A stretch of DNA of 64,000 nt from contig NZ_SCSK01000038.1 in NCBI RefSeq assembly GCF_004297875.1, forward strand, positions 1 to 64,000, in the 5' to 3' direction. This document shows positions 1-8,744 of the stretch, piece by piece. The number at the start of each line of letters is the position of its first letter. Position 1 is the first letter of the stretch. A program made the translations under genes and the position numbers. The notes under the pieces were generated by a model that was not told the origin of the DNA, ran no database searches, and worked only from the letters and a program-made list of their open reading frames with translations. This DNA is from Pandoraea sp. GTDB taxonomy: Bacteria; Pseudomonadota; Gammaproteobacteria; Burkholderiales; Burkholderiaceae.

Positions 1-1
1 A

Positions 2-154
2 CTGCACCCGGAGCAGTTCGAGGCGGCCTGCGCCAGGGCCGGCCAGCCACTCACGCTGCGGCGCCACGCCGGCTACGACCATGGCTATTACTTCATCTCG
101 ACCTTCATGGCCGATCACATGGCGCATCACGCCGCCATTTTGTGCCGGTCCTGA
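2..154 (+). CDS. fghA: S-formylglutathione hydrolase, C-terminal fragment
   Basis: The last 50 codons of a plus-strand gene that begins before the window. The visible end contains an AGYDHGYYFIS motif; this His-containing stretch is typical of the C-terminus of the esterase D / S-formylglutathione hydrolase family, where it carries the catalytic His. The enzyme hydrolyses S-formylglutathione to formate and glutathione in glutathione-dependent formaldehyde detoxification, in the cytoplasm. The Ser and Asp of the triad lie outside the window, so the assignment rests on the tail alone. A perfect hairpin follows the stop after about 30 bases. Confidence 0.75.
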   Translation: MHPEQFEAACARAGQPLTLRRHAGYDHGYYFISTFMADHMAHHAAILCRS

Positions 155-182
155 GCGACATCGCCAACGCTGTTACCAAAGC

Positions 183-218
183 ACAGGGCGATTGCACCGG
201 TTGGTGCAATCGCCCTGT
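183..218. terminator. Perfect 16-bp hairpin between fghA and purD
   Basis: Arms ACAGGGCGATTGCACC and GGTGCAATCGCCCTGT are exact reverse complements around a GGTT loop. It lies between two convergent genes, so it probably ends both transcripts. The T-tract is short on either side (CTGTTTG on plus, TTTGG on minus), so termination efficiency is uncertain. Confidence 0.75.
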
Positions 219-245
219 CTGTTTGCGTTGGTTCGAACGAAAGAG

Positions 246-1529
246 TCAATGCCCCGGCTTGCGGGTCAACGCTTTGTTGCCAATGTCGCGGCGGTATTGC
301 ATGCCGTCGAAATGGATCTGATTGACCACTTCATAGGCGGCGCTTTGCGCGCCCCGCACCGAGTCGGCCAGACCGACCACGCACAGCACCCGTCCGCCGC
401 TGGTGCGCAGTTGCCCGTCGTCCCCTTTCTGGGTGCCCGCATGGAATGTCACGCATTCATCGGTTTCGGCCGGAATGCCGGTGACCAAGTCGCCCTTGCG
501 CGGATCGTCGGGGTAGCCGTGGGCGGCCAGCACCACGCCCAGCGCGGTGCGGCGGTCCCAGTCGAGGGTGACGGTATCGAGCGTGCCGGCGATGGCGTGC
601 TCGACCACCCTGGAGAAGTCGCCCTTCAGACGCGCCATGATCGGCTGCGTTTCCGGGTCGCCCATGCGGCAGTTGAATTCGAGCGTCTTGGGGTTGCCCT
701 GGGCGTCGATCATCAGGCCCGCGTACAGGAAGCCGGTATAGCGGATGCCATCGCTTTCCATGCCGCGCACGGTCGGCAAAATGATCTCGCGCATGACGCG
801 CGCATGAATCTGCGGCGAGACGATCGGCGCTGGCGAGTAGGCGCCCATGCCGCCGGTGTTCGGGCCGGCGTCGCCGTCGAGCAGGCGTTTGTGATCCTGG
901 CTGGAGGCCAGCGGCAGCACGTTCTTGCCATCGACCATGACAATGAAGCTGGCTTCCTCGCCGTGCAGGAATTCCTCGATCACCACCCGCGCTCCGGCGT
1001 CGCCCAATTTATTGTCGGCCAGCATCATGTCGATCGCGTCATGCGCCTGCTCGACACTCATCGCCACCACCACGCCCTTGCCGGCGGCCAGGCCGTCGGC
1101 CTTGACGACGATCGGCGCGCCCTTGGCATCGATATAGGCGTGGGCGGCCGCGGCATCGGAGAAGGTTTGATATTCGGCAGTCGGAATGCCATGACGCTGC
1201 ATGAACGCCTTGGCGAAATCCTTGGAGCTCTCGAGTTGCGCGGCCTCCCTGGTCGGGCCAAAGATTTTCAGGCCGCGCGAACGGAACAGATTGACGATGC
1301 CGGCGGCCAGCGGCGCTTCAGGACCGACCACGGTCAGGTGGATGTTCTCGCGCGCGGCGAACTCGACGAGGACCTTCGGGTCGGTGATGGGAACGTTGAG
1401 CAGGCGGTCGTCGCTGGCTGTGCCGCCGTTGCCCGGCGCCACATAGATGCGTTGAATGCGCGGCGACTGCGCGAGTTTCCAGGCTAGCGCATGCTCGCGC
1501 CCACCGGAGCCGACAACAAGAATCTTCAT
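246..1529 (-). CDS. purD: Phosphoribosylamine--glycine ligase (GARS)
   Basis: Catalyses ATP-dependent joining of glycine to 5-phosphoribosylamine, giving GAR, the second step of de novo purine synthesis, in the cytosol. The protein starts MKILVVGSGGREHAL, the characteristic GARS N-terminal dinucleotide-fold loop, has the ATP-grasp segment KADGLAAGKGVVVA, and ends at the normal family length (427 aa). An in-frame ATG six codons upstream exists, but the family start and a GGGAA-like ribosome site favour the start used here. It lies downstream of yebC on the same strand, about 100 bases apart with a hairpin between, so the two may be partly co-transcribed. Confidence 0.97.
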   Translation of the reverse strand: MKILVVGSGGREHALAWKLAQSPRIQRIYVAPGNGGTASDDRLLNVPITDPKVLVEFAARENIHLTVVGPEAPLAAGIVNLFRSRGLKIFGPTREAAQLESSKDFAKAFMQRHGIPTAEYQTFSDAAAAHAYIDAKGAPIVVKADGLAAGKGVVVAMSVEQAHDAIDMMLADNKLGDAGARVVIEEFLHGEEASFIVMVDGKNVLPLASSQDHKRLLDGDAGPNTGGMGAYSPAPIVSPQIHARVMREIILPTVRGMESDGIRYTGFLYAGLMIDAQGNPKTLEFNCRMGDPETQPIMARLKGDFSRVVEHAIAGTLDTVTLDWDRRTALGVVLAAHGYPDDPRKGDLVTGIPAETDECVTFHAGTQKGDDGQLRTSGGRVLCVVGLADSVRGAQSAAYEVVNQIHFDGMQYRRDIGNKALTRKPGH

Positions 1530-1548
1530 GAATTTCCCGCGAATCAAT

Positions 1549-1573
1549 GCGGTGCCCGCTAACGGGGCACCGC
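1549..1573 (-). terminator. Hairpin between yebC and purD
   Basis: A 9-bp stem (GCGGTGCCC / GGGCACCGC) with a 7-nt loop, directly upstream of purD. There is no T-tract in either direction, so it may be a weak or Rho-assisted end of the yebC transcript, or an RNA-stabilising structure, rather than a classical terminator. Confidence 0.4.
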
Positions 1574-1625
1574 GGCTTATCGATCGTTATTCTGGCGCAT
1601 GACCGACGCCTGGCCTATCCGCCGA

Positions 1626-2354
1626 TCAGGCCTCGTCGATCACTGCATTGGTATATACGTCCTGCACGTCGTCCAGATTTTCCAGCGCATCGAGCAGCTT
1701 CTGCATCTTGACGGCGTCGTCGCCAGTGAAGGTGACTTCGCTCTGCGGCTTCATCGTGACTTCGGCAATCTCGGCCTTGAACCCGGCACCCTCGAGGGCC
1801 GCCTTGACGGCCGAAAAATCGTGCGGCGCACAAATGACTTCGAAGCTGCCGTCCTCGTTACTGGTGACATCCTCGGCCCCGGCTTCGAGCGCGGCTTCCA
1901 TCAGGGCGTCCTCGGGCGTGCCCGGGGCGAACAGGAACTGGCCGCAGTGCTTGAACATGAACGCTACCGAGCCTTCCTGGCCGAGATTGCCGCCGTGCTT
2001 GGAGAAGGCGTGCCGCACCTCCGCGACGGTACGAATGCGATTGTCGGTCATGCAGTCGACGATCACTGCCGCGCCGTTCAGGCCGTAGCCTTCATAGCGG
2101 ATTTCTTCGTAATTGACGCCGTCCAGGCCCCCGACGCCGCGCTGGATGGCGCGCTGGATGTTGTCCTTGGGCATGTTGGCATCGGTCGCCTTGTCCATCG
2201 CCAGGCGCAGGCGCGGATTGGCGTCCGGGTCGCCGCCGCCGAGTCTGGCCGCGACGGTGATTTCCTTGATCAGACGGGTCCAGATCTTGCCTCTTTTGGC
2301 GTCTGTCGCCGCCTTCTTATGCTTGATGTTGGCCCATTTCGAATGCCCAGCCAT
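1626..2354 (-). CDS. yebC: YebC/PmpR-family (TACO1) protein
   Basis: A 242-residue protein with the family N-terminus [14 protein letters not shown] and the conserved blocks [18 protein letters not shown] and [14 protein letters not shown]. Members were described as DNA-binding regulators (PmpR); work on the wider TACO1/YebC family links them to translation of proline-rich stretches by the ribosome. Which role applies here cannot be read from sequence. The length is that of the usual 235-250 aa family. It is the first gene of a possible yebC-purD transcript; its promoter should lie in the long gap before lldP. Confidence 0.95.
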   Translation of the reverse strand: MAGHSKWANIKHKKAATDAKRGKIWTRLIKEITVAARLGGGDPDANPRLRLAMDKATDANMPKDNIQRAIQRGVGGLDGVNYEEIRYEGYGLNGAAVIVDCMTDNRIRTVAEVRHAFSKHGGNLGQEGSVAFMFKHCGQFLFAPGTPEDALMEAALEAGAEDVTSNEDGSFEVICAPHDFSAVKAALEGAGFKAEIAEVTMKPQSEVTFTGDDAVKMQKLLDALENLDDVQDVYTNAVIDEA

Positions 2355-2798
2355 GTCGTATTCCCCAAAAATCAGTCGTGCGGACGGCGCCGAGGGACGA
2401 GGGCCGCCCCGTCGCGCATCCGTGAAACCGGTATTTTACCGAGGATAGCTGTGCCCGGCGCCTTTTTTGCTCGCTGGCGCCAGAATCACCCGGCCCGCCG
2501 CTCGCCGCTCGCGGCAGGCGGGCGCCCGGTGTTGCGTTCGGCAGACAAGGCGGGGGCGGCGTGGCTGGCGAATCCGAGACGCCCGTCACGGTTTCGTAAT
2601 TTAATGATGCGATTAACTTATAAATAAGGGTTTTTGCCCATGTCCTTACCTGGCCGACATCCTTACGATCTAGCTCCTGTGGTAGACCGGTCAACCAGAA
2701 GGCCAAAAAAGGCAAAACATGACCAAAAAAGTATTTGTGTCGGCGAACCGGCTATTCCACTGAGACCGTTGGGCGCGAAAATTTTGGAGACGAAATAG
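2355..2798. other. 444-bp non-coding gap between yebC and lldP
   Basis: Divergent promoter region. The yebC side is GC-rich with overlapping inverted repeats around 2495-2535. The lldP side is AT-rich: a TATAAA-like -10 lies near 2620, a palindromic operator candidate at 2680-2697, then two CCAAAAAAG copies 20 bp apart (about 2703 and 2723). A 14-codon frame opens at 2719 without a convincing ribosome site; I do not call it a gene. lldP itself has GGAG ahead of its ATG. Confidence 0.6.
2680..2697. promoter_or_regulatory. Candidate GntR/LldR-type operator upstream of lldP
   Basis: TGGTAGACCGGTCAACCA is an 18-bp inverted repeat with 16 of 18 positions symmetric. FadR-subfamily GntR regulators, including LldR, commonly use TGGT...ACCA half-sites, although usually with a shorter spacer. 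It lies 100 bp before the lactate permease start. No gntR gene is adjacent, so the regulator would have to be encoded elsewhere. Confidence 0.45.
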
Positions 2799-4400
2799 AT
2801 GTTTCACCAAATAGTTACTCCAGTGGCCAATGCACTGCTGCCATCGTTTCTGGTAGCCGTCATTCCCATTGCAATCGTACTTATCATGCTGGGGGTCTTG
2901 CGTCGCCCGGCCTGGCAAGCGTCCATGGCGGGCCTGATCGCTGGCTTGATCATCGCTGTCGGCGTATGGAAGATGCCGGCGGGCCTGGCGCTCAACTCCG
3001 TGGCTTTTGGCGTGGTTTTCGCGCTTTTGCCCGTCATGTGGATCGTGTACGGCGCGCTGGTGCTGTATAACGTGTCGGTCAAGTCGGGGCGCTTCGATGC
3101 TTTCCGGCAATGGATGCTCGACCACATGCCGAACGACCGCCGGCTGGTGCTGCTGGTCGTTGCGTTCTCCTTCGGCTGTCTGCTCGAGGGGATCGCCGGC
3201 TTCGGCACGCCGGTGGCGATTACCAGCGCGCTGCTGATCGCCCTTGGCTTCCCGGCACTGGAAGCGCTGACCTACACCCTGATCTTCAACACCGCACCGG
3301 TGGCCTTCGGCGCCCTGGGCGTGCCGATCACGGTGCTGGGCGCGGTGACCAGCATGCCGCCCGGTCCGCTGGGCGCGATGGTCGGCCGTCAGTTGCCGCT
3401 GTTCGCCTTCCTCTTGCCGTTCTATGTCATCGGCCTGTACGGTGGATTCCGCTCGATTCGCAAGCTCTGGCCGGCCTTGACGGTGGCCGGCGGCAGCTTC
3501 GCGCTGGCGCAATTCGTCTCGTCCAACTTCATCAGCTATCAGCTGACCGACGTGCTGGCCTCGATGACCTCGCTGATCATCACCATCGCCTTTCTCAAGG
3601 TGTGGTCGCCCGAGCCCGATCCGAAATACCACATCGATCGCCCCGCGCGTCCGGCTGGCGCGGCCAAGATCGGTTACGGCGGCTGGCTGCCGTGGGTAGT
3701 CATCACGGTCGTCGTGATTTTCTGGGTCTACGCAAAGGTTTTCCTCATCGGCGATACGAAGGTGCTTTGGCCGGGCCTGAATCAGCAAGTGTTCATCACG
3801 CTGTATAACAAGCCTTATGCCGCCCTGTGGGACTTCCAGCCGCTTGGCACGGGGACTGCGATTCTGCTGGCCGCGATCATCACCGCTGTTCTGGTGAAGC
3901 TCCCGGTCAAGGACTTCATGGCCTCGCTGTGGGACGCCTGGGTGCAGATCCGCATTGCCGTGGCGACGGTGTGCATGATCGTTGGCCTGGCGTTCCTGCT
4001 CAACTATTCGGGCATCAGCTACACGCTGGGCATGGGTGTCGCTTCGGTCGGCGCGCTCTTCCCGCTGGTTTCTGCGTTCCTTGGCTGGGTTGCGGTTTTC
4101 CTGTCGGGCAGCGACACCTCGGGCAATGCGCTGTTCGGCAACCTGCAGGTCGTGGCGGCCAAGCAACTGGGCTTCGATCCGGTGCTGATGGCGGCGACCA
4201 ATTCGTCGGGTGGCGTGATGGGCAAGATGATTTCCCCGCAGAACATCGCGACGGGCGTGTCCACCACCGGGCTGCGCGGCCACGAAGGCGTCGTGTTCGC
4301 GCGCACCTTCAAGCACAGCATTTTCCTCACGCTGTTGCTCGGGGTTGTGGTCTACTTGCAGCAACACGTGCTGAGCTGGATGATCCCGCATCTGCACTGA
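2799..4400 (+). CDS. lldP: L-lactate permease (LctP family)
   Basis: A 533-aa polytopic inner-membrane protein that imports lactate (and often glycolate) with protons. The family signature is clear: EGIAGFGTPVAIT near residue 130, the APVAFGALGVPI repeat, and the C-terminal SGSDTSGNALFGNLQ and SSGGVMGKMISPQNIA motifs. About a dozen hydrophobic segments are visible and the length matches LldP/GlcA. GGAG sits 9 bases before the ATG. It stands alone, without lactate dehydrogenase genes beside it; regulation is probably through the palindrome about 100 bp upstream. Confidence 0.95.
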   Translation: MFHQIVTPVANALLPSFLVAVIPIAIVLIMLGVLRRPAWQASMAGLIAGLIIAVGVWKMPAGLALNSVAFGVVFALLPVMWIVYGALVLYNVSVKSGRFDAFRQWMLDHMPNDRRLVLLVVAFSFGCLLEGIAGFGTPVAITSALLIALGFPALEALTYTLIFNTAPVAFGALGVPITVLGAVTSMPPGPLGAMVGRQLPLFAFLLPFYVIGLYGGFRSIRKLWPALTVAGGSFALAQFVSSNFISYQLTDVLASMTSLIITIAFLKVWSPEPDPKYHIDRPARPAGAAKIGYGGWLPWVVITVVVIFWVYAKVFLIGDTKVLWPGLNQQVFITLYNKPYAALWDFQPLGTGTAILLAAIITAVLVKLPVKDFMASLWDAWVQIRIAVATVCMIVGLAFLLNYSGISYTLGMGVASVGALFPLVSAFLGWVAVFLSGSDTSGNALFGNLQVVAAKQLGFDPVLMAATNSSGGVMGKMISPQNIATGVSTTGLRGHEGVVFARTFKHSIFLTLLLGVVVYLQQHVLSWMIPHLH

Positions 4401-4440
4401 CGCGAGCGTTCGCATAAACGCCTGAGTCAGGTGTTGCAAA

Positions 4441-4473
4441 TTGGCGGATGGCTGCCCGGCAGTCATCCGCCAA
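4441..4473. terminator. Hairpin downstream of lldP
   Basis: Perfect 10-bp arms TTGGCGGATG / CATCCGCCAA, with further pairing (CTG/CAG) in the 13-nt centre, 40 bases after the lldP stop. No T-run follows, so termination may be Rho-assisted, or the hairpin may protect the 3' end. Confidence 0.5.
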
Positions 4474-4597
4474 AGCCGTTTGAAGCGGCGCAAAAAAAGC
4501 ATCATCGCTTGCCCCGATGCGCATGGCTCGCTTCGCCAACCCACTTGACATGCCGTGATACGCCGCCGTATGCGGGGCGTCGTGGCCTTTTCGGACG

Positions 4598-5512
4598 ATG
4601 AGCAAAATCGGCCAGTCTTCTTCCTTCACTTCGCCCGGCGCTGTGCATGGTGCCAAGCCGCTGTGGCTGAAATCGGCGCCATTCATATTTCTGCTGTTAT
4701 GGTCGGCCGGGTTCACCATCGCCAAGATCGGCCTGGCCTATGTGAATCCGCTGACCTTCCTGGTGTTGCGCTACGCGCTGGTGTTGCTGGTGCTGCTGCC
4801 GCTGCTGGTAATCGTGCGCCCGCCCTGGCCAAAGACCGCGGCGGCCTGGCGGCATCTGGCAGTGGTGGGCCTGCTGATTCAGGCGGGCTATTTCAGTCTG
4901 TTCAATCTGGCGCTGCGCTTTGGCGCCTCGGTCGGCGGCGTCGCGCTGATCGTTTCGCTTCAGCCGATCCTGGTGGCGCTATTGGCGCCCTACATGAGCA
5001 ACGAGCGGATCAGCAAGACGCGCTGGTTTGGCCTGGGCTTGGGCCTCGTGGGCGCCGCGCTGGTGATCCTGGCGCGCTCGGCGATCGAGGCGACGTCGGT
5101 GGTCGGTATTCTCTGCGCGCTGCTTGCGCTGGCCTGCATCACGGCCGGCACGCTTTACGAAAAGCGCTTTGGCTCACCGCATCATCCTGTGGTCGCCAAT
5201 GCCGTGCAATATGCGGTCGGCCTGCTCGTGGTGTTGCCGCTGGCCTGGGCGTTCGAGCCGATGCACGTGCACTGGAGCGGCCCATTGGTTTTGTCGCTGG
5301 CTTACCTGGTACTCGCCAATTCGCTGATCGCCATCAGCCTGCTGCTGGTCATGATCCGGCATGGCGAAGCGTCGCGCGTGTCGGCATTATTTTTCCTGGT
5401 GCCGCCTGCGGCCGCATTGATCGCGTGGTTGATGATCGGCGAGCACATGCCGCCGCTGGCGTGGATCGGCATGGGTGTGGCCGGCGTTGGGGTGGCGCTG
5501 ACGCGACGCTAG
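4598..5512 (+). CDS. EamA/DMT-family transporter
   Basis: A 304-aa integral membrane protein with two EamA repeats, about five helices each (roughly residues 25-155 and 170-302). It shows the family features [14 protein letters not shown] in helix 1 and [20 protein letters not shown] near the end. DMT proteins of this type export amino acids or other small metabolites, but the substrate cannot be predicted. The stop overlaps that of convergent upp by 4 bp, so the two genes share no spacer and no terminator is visible between them. Confidence 0.9.
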   Translation: MSKIGQSSSFTSPGAVHGAKPLWLKSAPFIFLLLWSAGFTIAKIGLAYVNPLTFLVLRYALVLLVLLPLLVIVRPPWPKTAAAWRHLAVVGLLIQAGYFSLFNLALRFGASVGGVALIVSLQPILVALLAPYMSNERISKTRWFGLGLGLVGAALVILARSAIEATSVVGILCALLALACITAGTLYEKRFGSPHHPVVANAVQYAVGLLVVLPLAWAFEPMHVHWSGPLVLSLAYLVLANSLIAISLLLVMIRHGEASRVSALFFLVPPAAALIAWLMIGEHMPPLAWIGMGVAGVGVALTRR

Positions 5513-6159
5513 TTCTTGGTGCCGAACAGGCGATCTCCCGCATCACCCAACCCAGGCACGATATACGCATGCTCATTGAGCCGTTCGTCGAGCGACGCGA
5601 CGTAGAGTTTGACGCGTGGATGCGCCTGGTGGAATACCGTGACGCCTTCCGGGGCAGCCACCAGGGCCAGAAACAGAATGGCTTCGTCGCTGACGCCGCG
5701 CTTCTTGAGCACGTCCACCGCATGCACGGCGGAATTCCCCGTGGCCACCATCGGATCGCACAGGATGAAAACGCGCTCGGCCAGATCGGGCAGCCGCACC
5801 AGGTATTCGACTGGCCGATGGTTGTCGTCGCGATACACGCCGATGTGGCCGACACGCGCCGACGGCACCAGATCGAGCAGGCCGTCGCTCATGCCGATGC
5901 CCGCGCGCAGCACTGGCACGATCGCCAGTTTCTTGCCGGCGATGACCGGCGCGTCCATCGGAACCAACGGTGTTTCGATGCGCTCGGTGGTCAGTGGCAG
6001 ATCGCGCGTGATTTCGTAACCCATGAGCAGTGTGATTTCGCGCAGCAGGTCGCGGAAGGTGCGAGTGGACGTTTCCTTGTCCCGCATATGCGACAGCTTG
6101 TGCTGGATCAGCGGGTGGTCGCAGATGAAGAGATTCGGAAAGCGGGGGTCTTGTTTCAT
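5509..6159 (-). CDS. upp: Uracil phosphoribosyltransferase
   Basis: Converts uracil plus PRPP to UMP in pyrimidine salvage (cytosol). The 216-aa protein has the UPRT hallmarks: the N-terminal [36 protein letters not shown], and the PRPP-binding segment [18 protein letters not shown]. The C-terminal [16 protein letters not shown] is the uracil-binding signature. Length is normal (208-216 aa). It is a single gene, convergent with the EamA transporter and divergent from the SDR. Confidence 0.97.
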   Translation of the reverse strand: MKQDPRFPNLFICDHPLIQHKLSHMRDKETSTRTFRDLLREITLLMGYEITRDLPLTTERIETPLVPMDAPVIAGKKLAIVPVLRAGIGMSDGLLDLVPSARVGHIGVYRDDNHRPVEYLVRLPDLAERVFILCDPMVATGNSAVHAVDVLKKRGVSDEAILFLALVAAPEGVTVFHQAHPRVKLYVASLDERLNEHAYIVPGLGDAGDRLFGTKN

Positions 6160-6404
6160 GGCGAGGGGCGCGCAAAAAAAGGCACAGGGGCAAGACGGCG
6201 AACCGGGTCGTCGCCGTGGGCCGATTTTAGCCCAAGCGTGACGGGTCGCCCAGCGCGTGCTCGGCGCGTTTGTCGGGATTCCCTTAGAATTTGCCGAGCA
6301 GGCACGCGATCTTTCTGGTTGTCCATGCGTGACGAGTCGCTCGTCGATGCGCGGGCCTGCCGGCAGGACGCGCTCACAAGACGTTTTCGCAAAAGGTCAG
6401 ACCG

Positions 6405-7184
6405 ATGAAACTCGATATCGAAGGCAAGCGCGCGCTGGTGTGCGGCGCCAGCAAAGGCCTGGGCCGCGGTTGCGCCGAGGCGCTCGCGGCCGAAGGCGTG
6501 CAGGTCACGATCGTTGCGCGCACTGCCGCGGCGCTCGAGGAGGCCGCCGCCGCGATGCGGGCGCGCCACGGTGCGGCAGTCACGGCCGTGGCGTGCGATA
6601 TCACCACGCCCGAGGGGCGCGCCGCGGCGCTGGCGGCCTGCGGTGAGCCCGACATCCTGGTGACCAACGCGGGCGGGCCGCCCCCGGGCGACTTTCGCGA
6701 CTGGACACGCGATGACTGGATTCGCGCACTGGACGCCAATATGCTGAGTCCGATCGAACTGATCAAGGCGACGGTCGACGGCATGATCGCGCGCCGCTTC
6801 GGACGCATCATCAATATCACCAGCTCCTCGGTCAAGGCGCCGATCGAAATTCTCGGACTGTCCAATGGCGCCCGCTCGGGACTGACCGGCTTTGTCGCGG
6901 GGCTCGCGCGCAAGACCGTGGCGCACAACGTAACGATCAACAACCTGCTGCCAGGCCAATTCGACACTGACCGCCTGGCGGCTACGCTCGCCGCGCGGGC
7001 CAAGCGCGAGGGTATCGCCCCGGGCGAGATTCGCGCGCACAGCGCGAGCCGTATTCCCGCACAGCGTTTCGGCACGCCCGAGGAATTCGGCGCGATGTGC
7101 GCATTTCTGTGCAGCGCGCACGCCGGGTATTTCACCGGGCAGAACGTGCTGCTCGACGGCGGCGCTTATCCCGGTACGTTCTAG
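6405..7184 (+). CDS. SDR-family protein with altered catalytic tetrad
   Basis: A 259-aa Rossmann-fold protein of the short-chain dehydrogenase/reductase superfamily. The cofactor loop GASKGLGRG (residues 14-22) and the TNAGG motif (88-92) are present, as are the ITSSS serine region (138-142). The position of the catalytic YxxxK reads SNGAR (153-157), so Tyr is Ser and Lys is Arg. This matches the beta-ketoacyl-ACP-reductase-like subgroup described as lacking a perfect tetrad. Whether it is a reductase with a different mechanism or a non-catalytic binder is unknown. The next gene, a quinone oxidoreductase, follows after 61 bp. Confidence 0.85.
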   Translation: MKLDIEGKRALVCGASKGLGRGCAEALAAEGVQVTIVARTAAALEEAAAAMRARHGAAVTAVACDITTPEGRAAALAACGEPDILVTNAGGPPPGDFRDWTRDDWIRALDANMLSPIELIKATVDGMIARRFGRIINITSSSVKAPIEILGLSNGARSGLTGFVAGLARKTVAHNVTINNLLPGQFDTDRLAATLAARAKREGIAPGEIRAHSASRIPAQRFGTPEEFGAMCAFLCSAHAGYFTGQNVLLDGGAYPGTF

Positions 7185-7245
7185 CGCTCGACGTCCTTAT
7201 TTTCGATTCCCTGATTTTTACCGACACAAACAGCGAGGAGCGGAC

Positions 7246-8220
7246 ATGAGCAAGGCAATTCGAATCAACCAGACCGGCGGGCCAGAGGTCATGCAGTATG
7301 TCGACGTCGAGGTCGGCGAGCCGGGGCCGGGCGAAGCCCGCGTGCGGCACCATGCGATCGGACTGAACTATATCGACGTTTATTTCCGCACCGGCCTGTA
7401 TCCGCAACCGTTGCCCGCGGGCCTGGGCATGGAGGGTGCCGGCGTGGTCGAGGCGGTCGGCGAGGGCGTGAGTCACGTCAAGGTCGGTGATCGCGTCGCC
7501 TACGCTGGCCGGCCGCCGGGCGCCTATGCGCAGGTGCGGGTCATGCCTGCCGCGTTCCTGGTGGTGTTGCCCGATGCCCTGTCGTTCGAGCAGGGCGCGG
7601 CCATGATGCTGCAGGGCATGACGGCGCAGTATCTGCTGCGCCGCACCTATCCGGTCAAGGCGGGCGATACGGTTCTGATTCACGCAGCCGCCGGCGGTGT
7701 GGGCCTGATCGCGTGCCAGTGGGCCAAGGCGCTGGGCGCGACCGTGATCGGCACGGTTGGCTCGGACGCCAAGGCCGAACTGGCCAAGGCCAACGGCTGC
7801 GACCATCCCATCGTGTACACGCGCGAGAACTTCGTCGAGCGCGTCAAGGAAATCACGCATGGCGAAGGGGTGCCGGTGGTCTACGATTCGATTGGCAAAG
7901 ACACCTACTTCGGCTCGCTCGATTGCCTGCGCCCGCTCGGCATGATGGTGAGTTTCGGTAGCGCCTCCGGTCCGCTCGATCCGATCAACGTACCGGATCT
8001 GGTATCGCGGGGATCGCTGTTTTTCACGCGACCGACGCTGTTCTCGTACATCGCCAGGCGCGCCGATCTCGAAATGACCGCGCGGGAGTTGTTCGATGTG
8101 GTGATCGGCGGCCAAGTGAAAATCGAGATCAACCAGCGCTATGCGCTGGCCGACGCCGCCCAGGCGCACCGCGATCTGGAGAGCCGCAAAACCACCGGGT
8201 CGACGATCCTGCTGCCTTGA
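7246..8220 (+). CDS. qor: NADPH:quinone oxidoreductase
   Basis: Medium-chain dehydrogenase family, zinc-independent, 324 aa. It shows the N-terminal GroES-like domain (LNYIDVYFRTGLYP near residue 40; GMEGAGVVEAVG) and the NADPH-binding Rossmann motif HAAAGGVGLIACQWAKALGA near residues 145-165. No catalytic zinc ligands are present. It reduces quinones by one electron in the cytosol, in the manner of zeta-crystallin/QorA. GGAG precedes the ATG by 7 bases. It may be co-transcribed with the SDR upstream, though 61 bp separate them. Convergent with the DUF1232 gene. Confidence 0.93.
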   Translation: MSKAIRINQTGGPEVMQYVDVEVGEPGPGEARVRHHAIGLNYIDVYFRTGLYPQPLPAGLGMEGAGVVEAVGEGVSHVKVGDRVAYAGRPPGAYAQVRVMPAAFLVVLPDALSFEQGAAMMLQGMTAQYLLRRTYPVKAGDTVLIHAAAGGVGLIACQWAKALGATVIGTVGSDAKAELAKANGCDHPIVYTRENFVERVKEITHGEGVPVVYDSIGKDTYFGSLDCLRPLGMMVSFGSASGPLDPINVPDLVSRGSLFFTRPTLFSYIARRADLEMTARELFDVVIGGQVKIEINQRYALADAAQAHRDLESRKTTGSTILLP

Positions 8221-8250
8221 GCTCGCAATTGGTCCAGCGCCGCGTTCGCT

Positions 8251-8538
8251 TCAGGCGCGCGGCGCGATGCCTGCCCGTTGCTGCGCCGCGCGCAGTACAT
8301 GGGACGGCAGCAGTTTGAGCAGCCAGTGCACGGCCAGGGCGATGACGACCACGTCGTCCAGCAGGCCGATGGCCGGCACCAGCACGGAGATCGGATCGAA
8401 CGGCCACACCGCATACAGCGCCAGCGCAGCCATCACTGGCCAAAGCCAGCGCGGTCGGTCCGGGTGCCGCAGGGCGTGCCAGAGCACGCGAAAATCCGTT
8501 CTGGCCAGGCGCCAGAGCCGCAAAATCCGAATACCCAT
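8251..8538 (-). CDS. YkvA/DUF1232 small membrane protein
   Basis: A 95-aa protein with two hydrophobic helices in the C-terminal half and the DUF1232 core: YAVWPFDPISVLVPAIGLLDDVVVI (the P-D-x-I-P-type turn followed by the G-x-x-DD motif). The function of the family is not known; members are small inner-membrane proteins. The start was chosen at the ATG preceded by GAGGAA, 7 bases upstream; a longer frame of 112 codons has no ribosome site. Confidence 0.85.
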   Translation of the reverse strand: MGIRILRLWRLARTDFRVLWHALRHPDRPRWLWPVMAALALYAVWPFDPISVLVPAIGLLDDVVVIALAVHWLLKLLPSHVLRAAQQRAGIAPRA

Positions 8539-8744
8539 TGTCGTCGTTCCTCGCTCGTGCGGTTGGGCGCACCCCGGTGCGCCGTGCATGACACTTTCAG
8601 CAGGTATACCAGACCTGGCGGCGGCCGTGTGGCGCCGGCGCCAAATCCCGCAGCGGATCCGCGAATTGCCCTGCCGCCCCGCTCGGGGGATAATTCCCGC
8701 AGCCCCGCGGTCTATCCCAATGCCCTGGACTCCCGATATTCGTC

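Noticed and set aside
81..1487. Plus-strand open frame of 468 codons across purD
   Set aside because: It is antisense to a textbook purD with complete motifs; such frames arise from GC-rich third positions. No ribosome site or recognisable domain.
4492..4520. Minus-strand hairpin followed by seven Ts, terminator-like, between lldP and EamA
   Set aside because: The stem has only 5 bp and no minus-strand gene lies upstream to be terminated; kept as unexplained rather than claimed.
2691..4544. Minus-strand open frame of 617 codons opposite lldP
   Set aside because: Arg/Gln/His-rich composition typical of antisense shadow, no domain, and lldP on the other strand is certain.
4555..6408. Plus-strand open frame of 617 codons spanning the EamA and upp genes
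   Set aside because: Out of frame with EamA and antisense to upp, both well identified.
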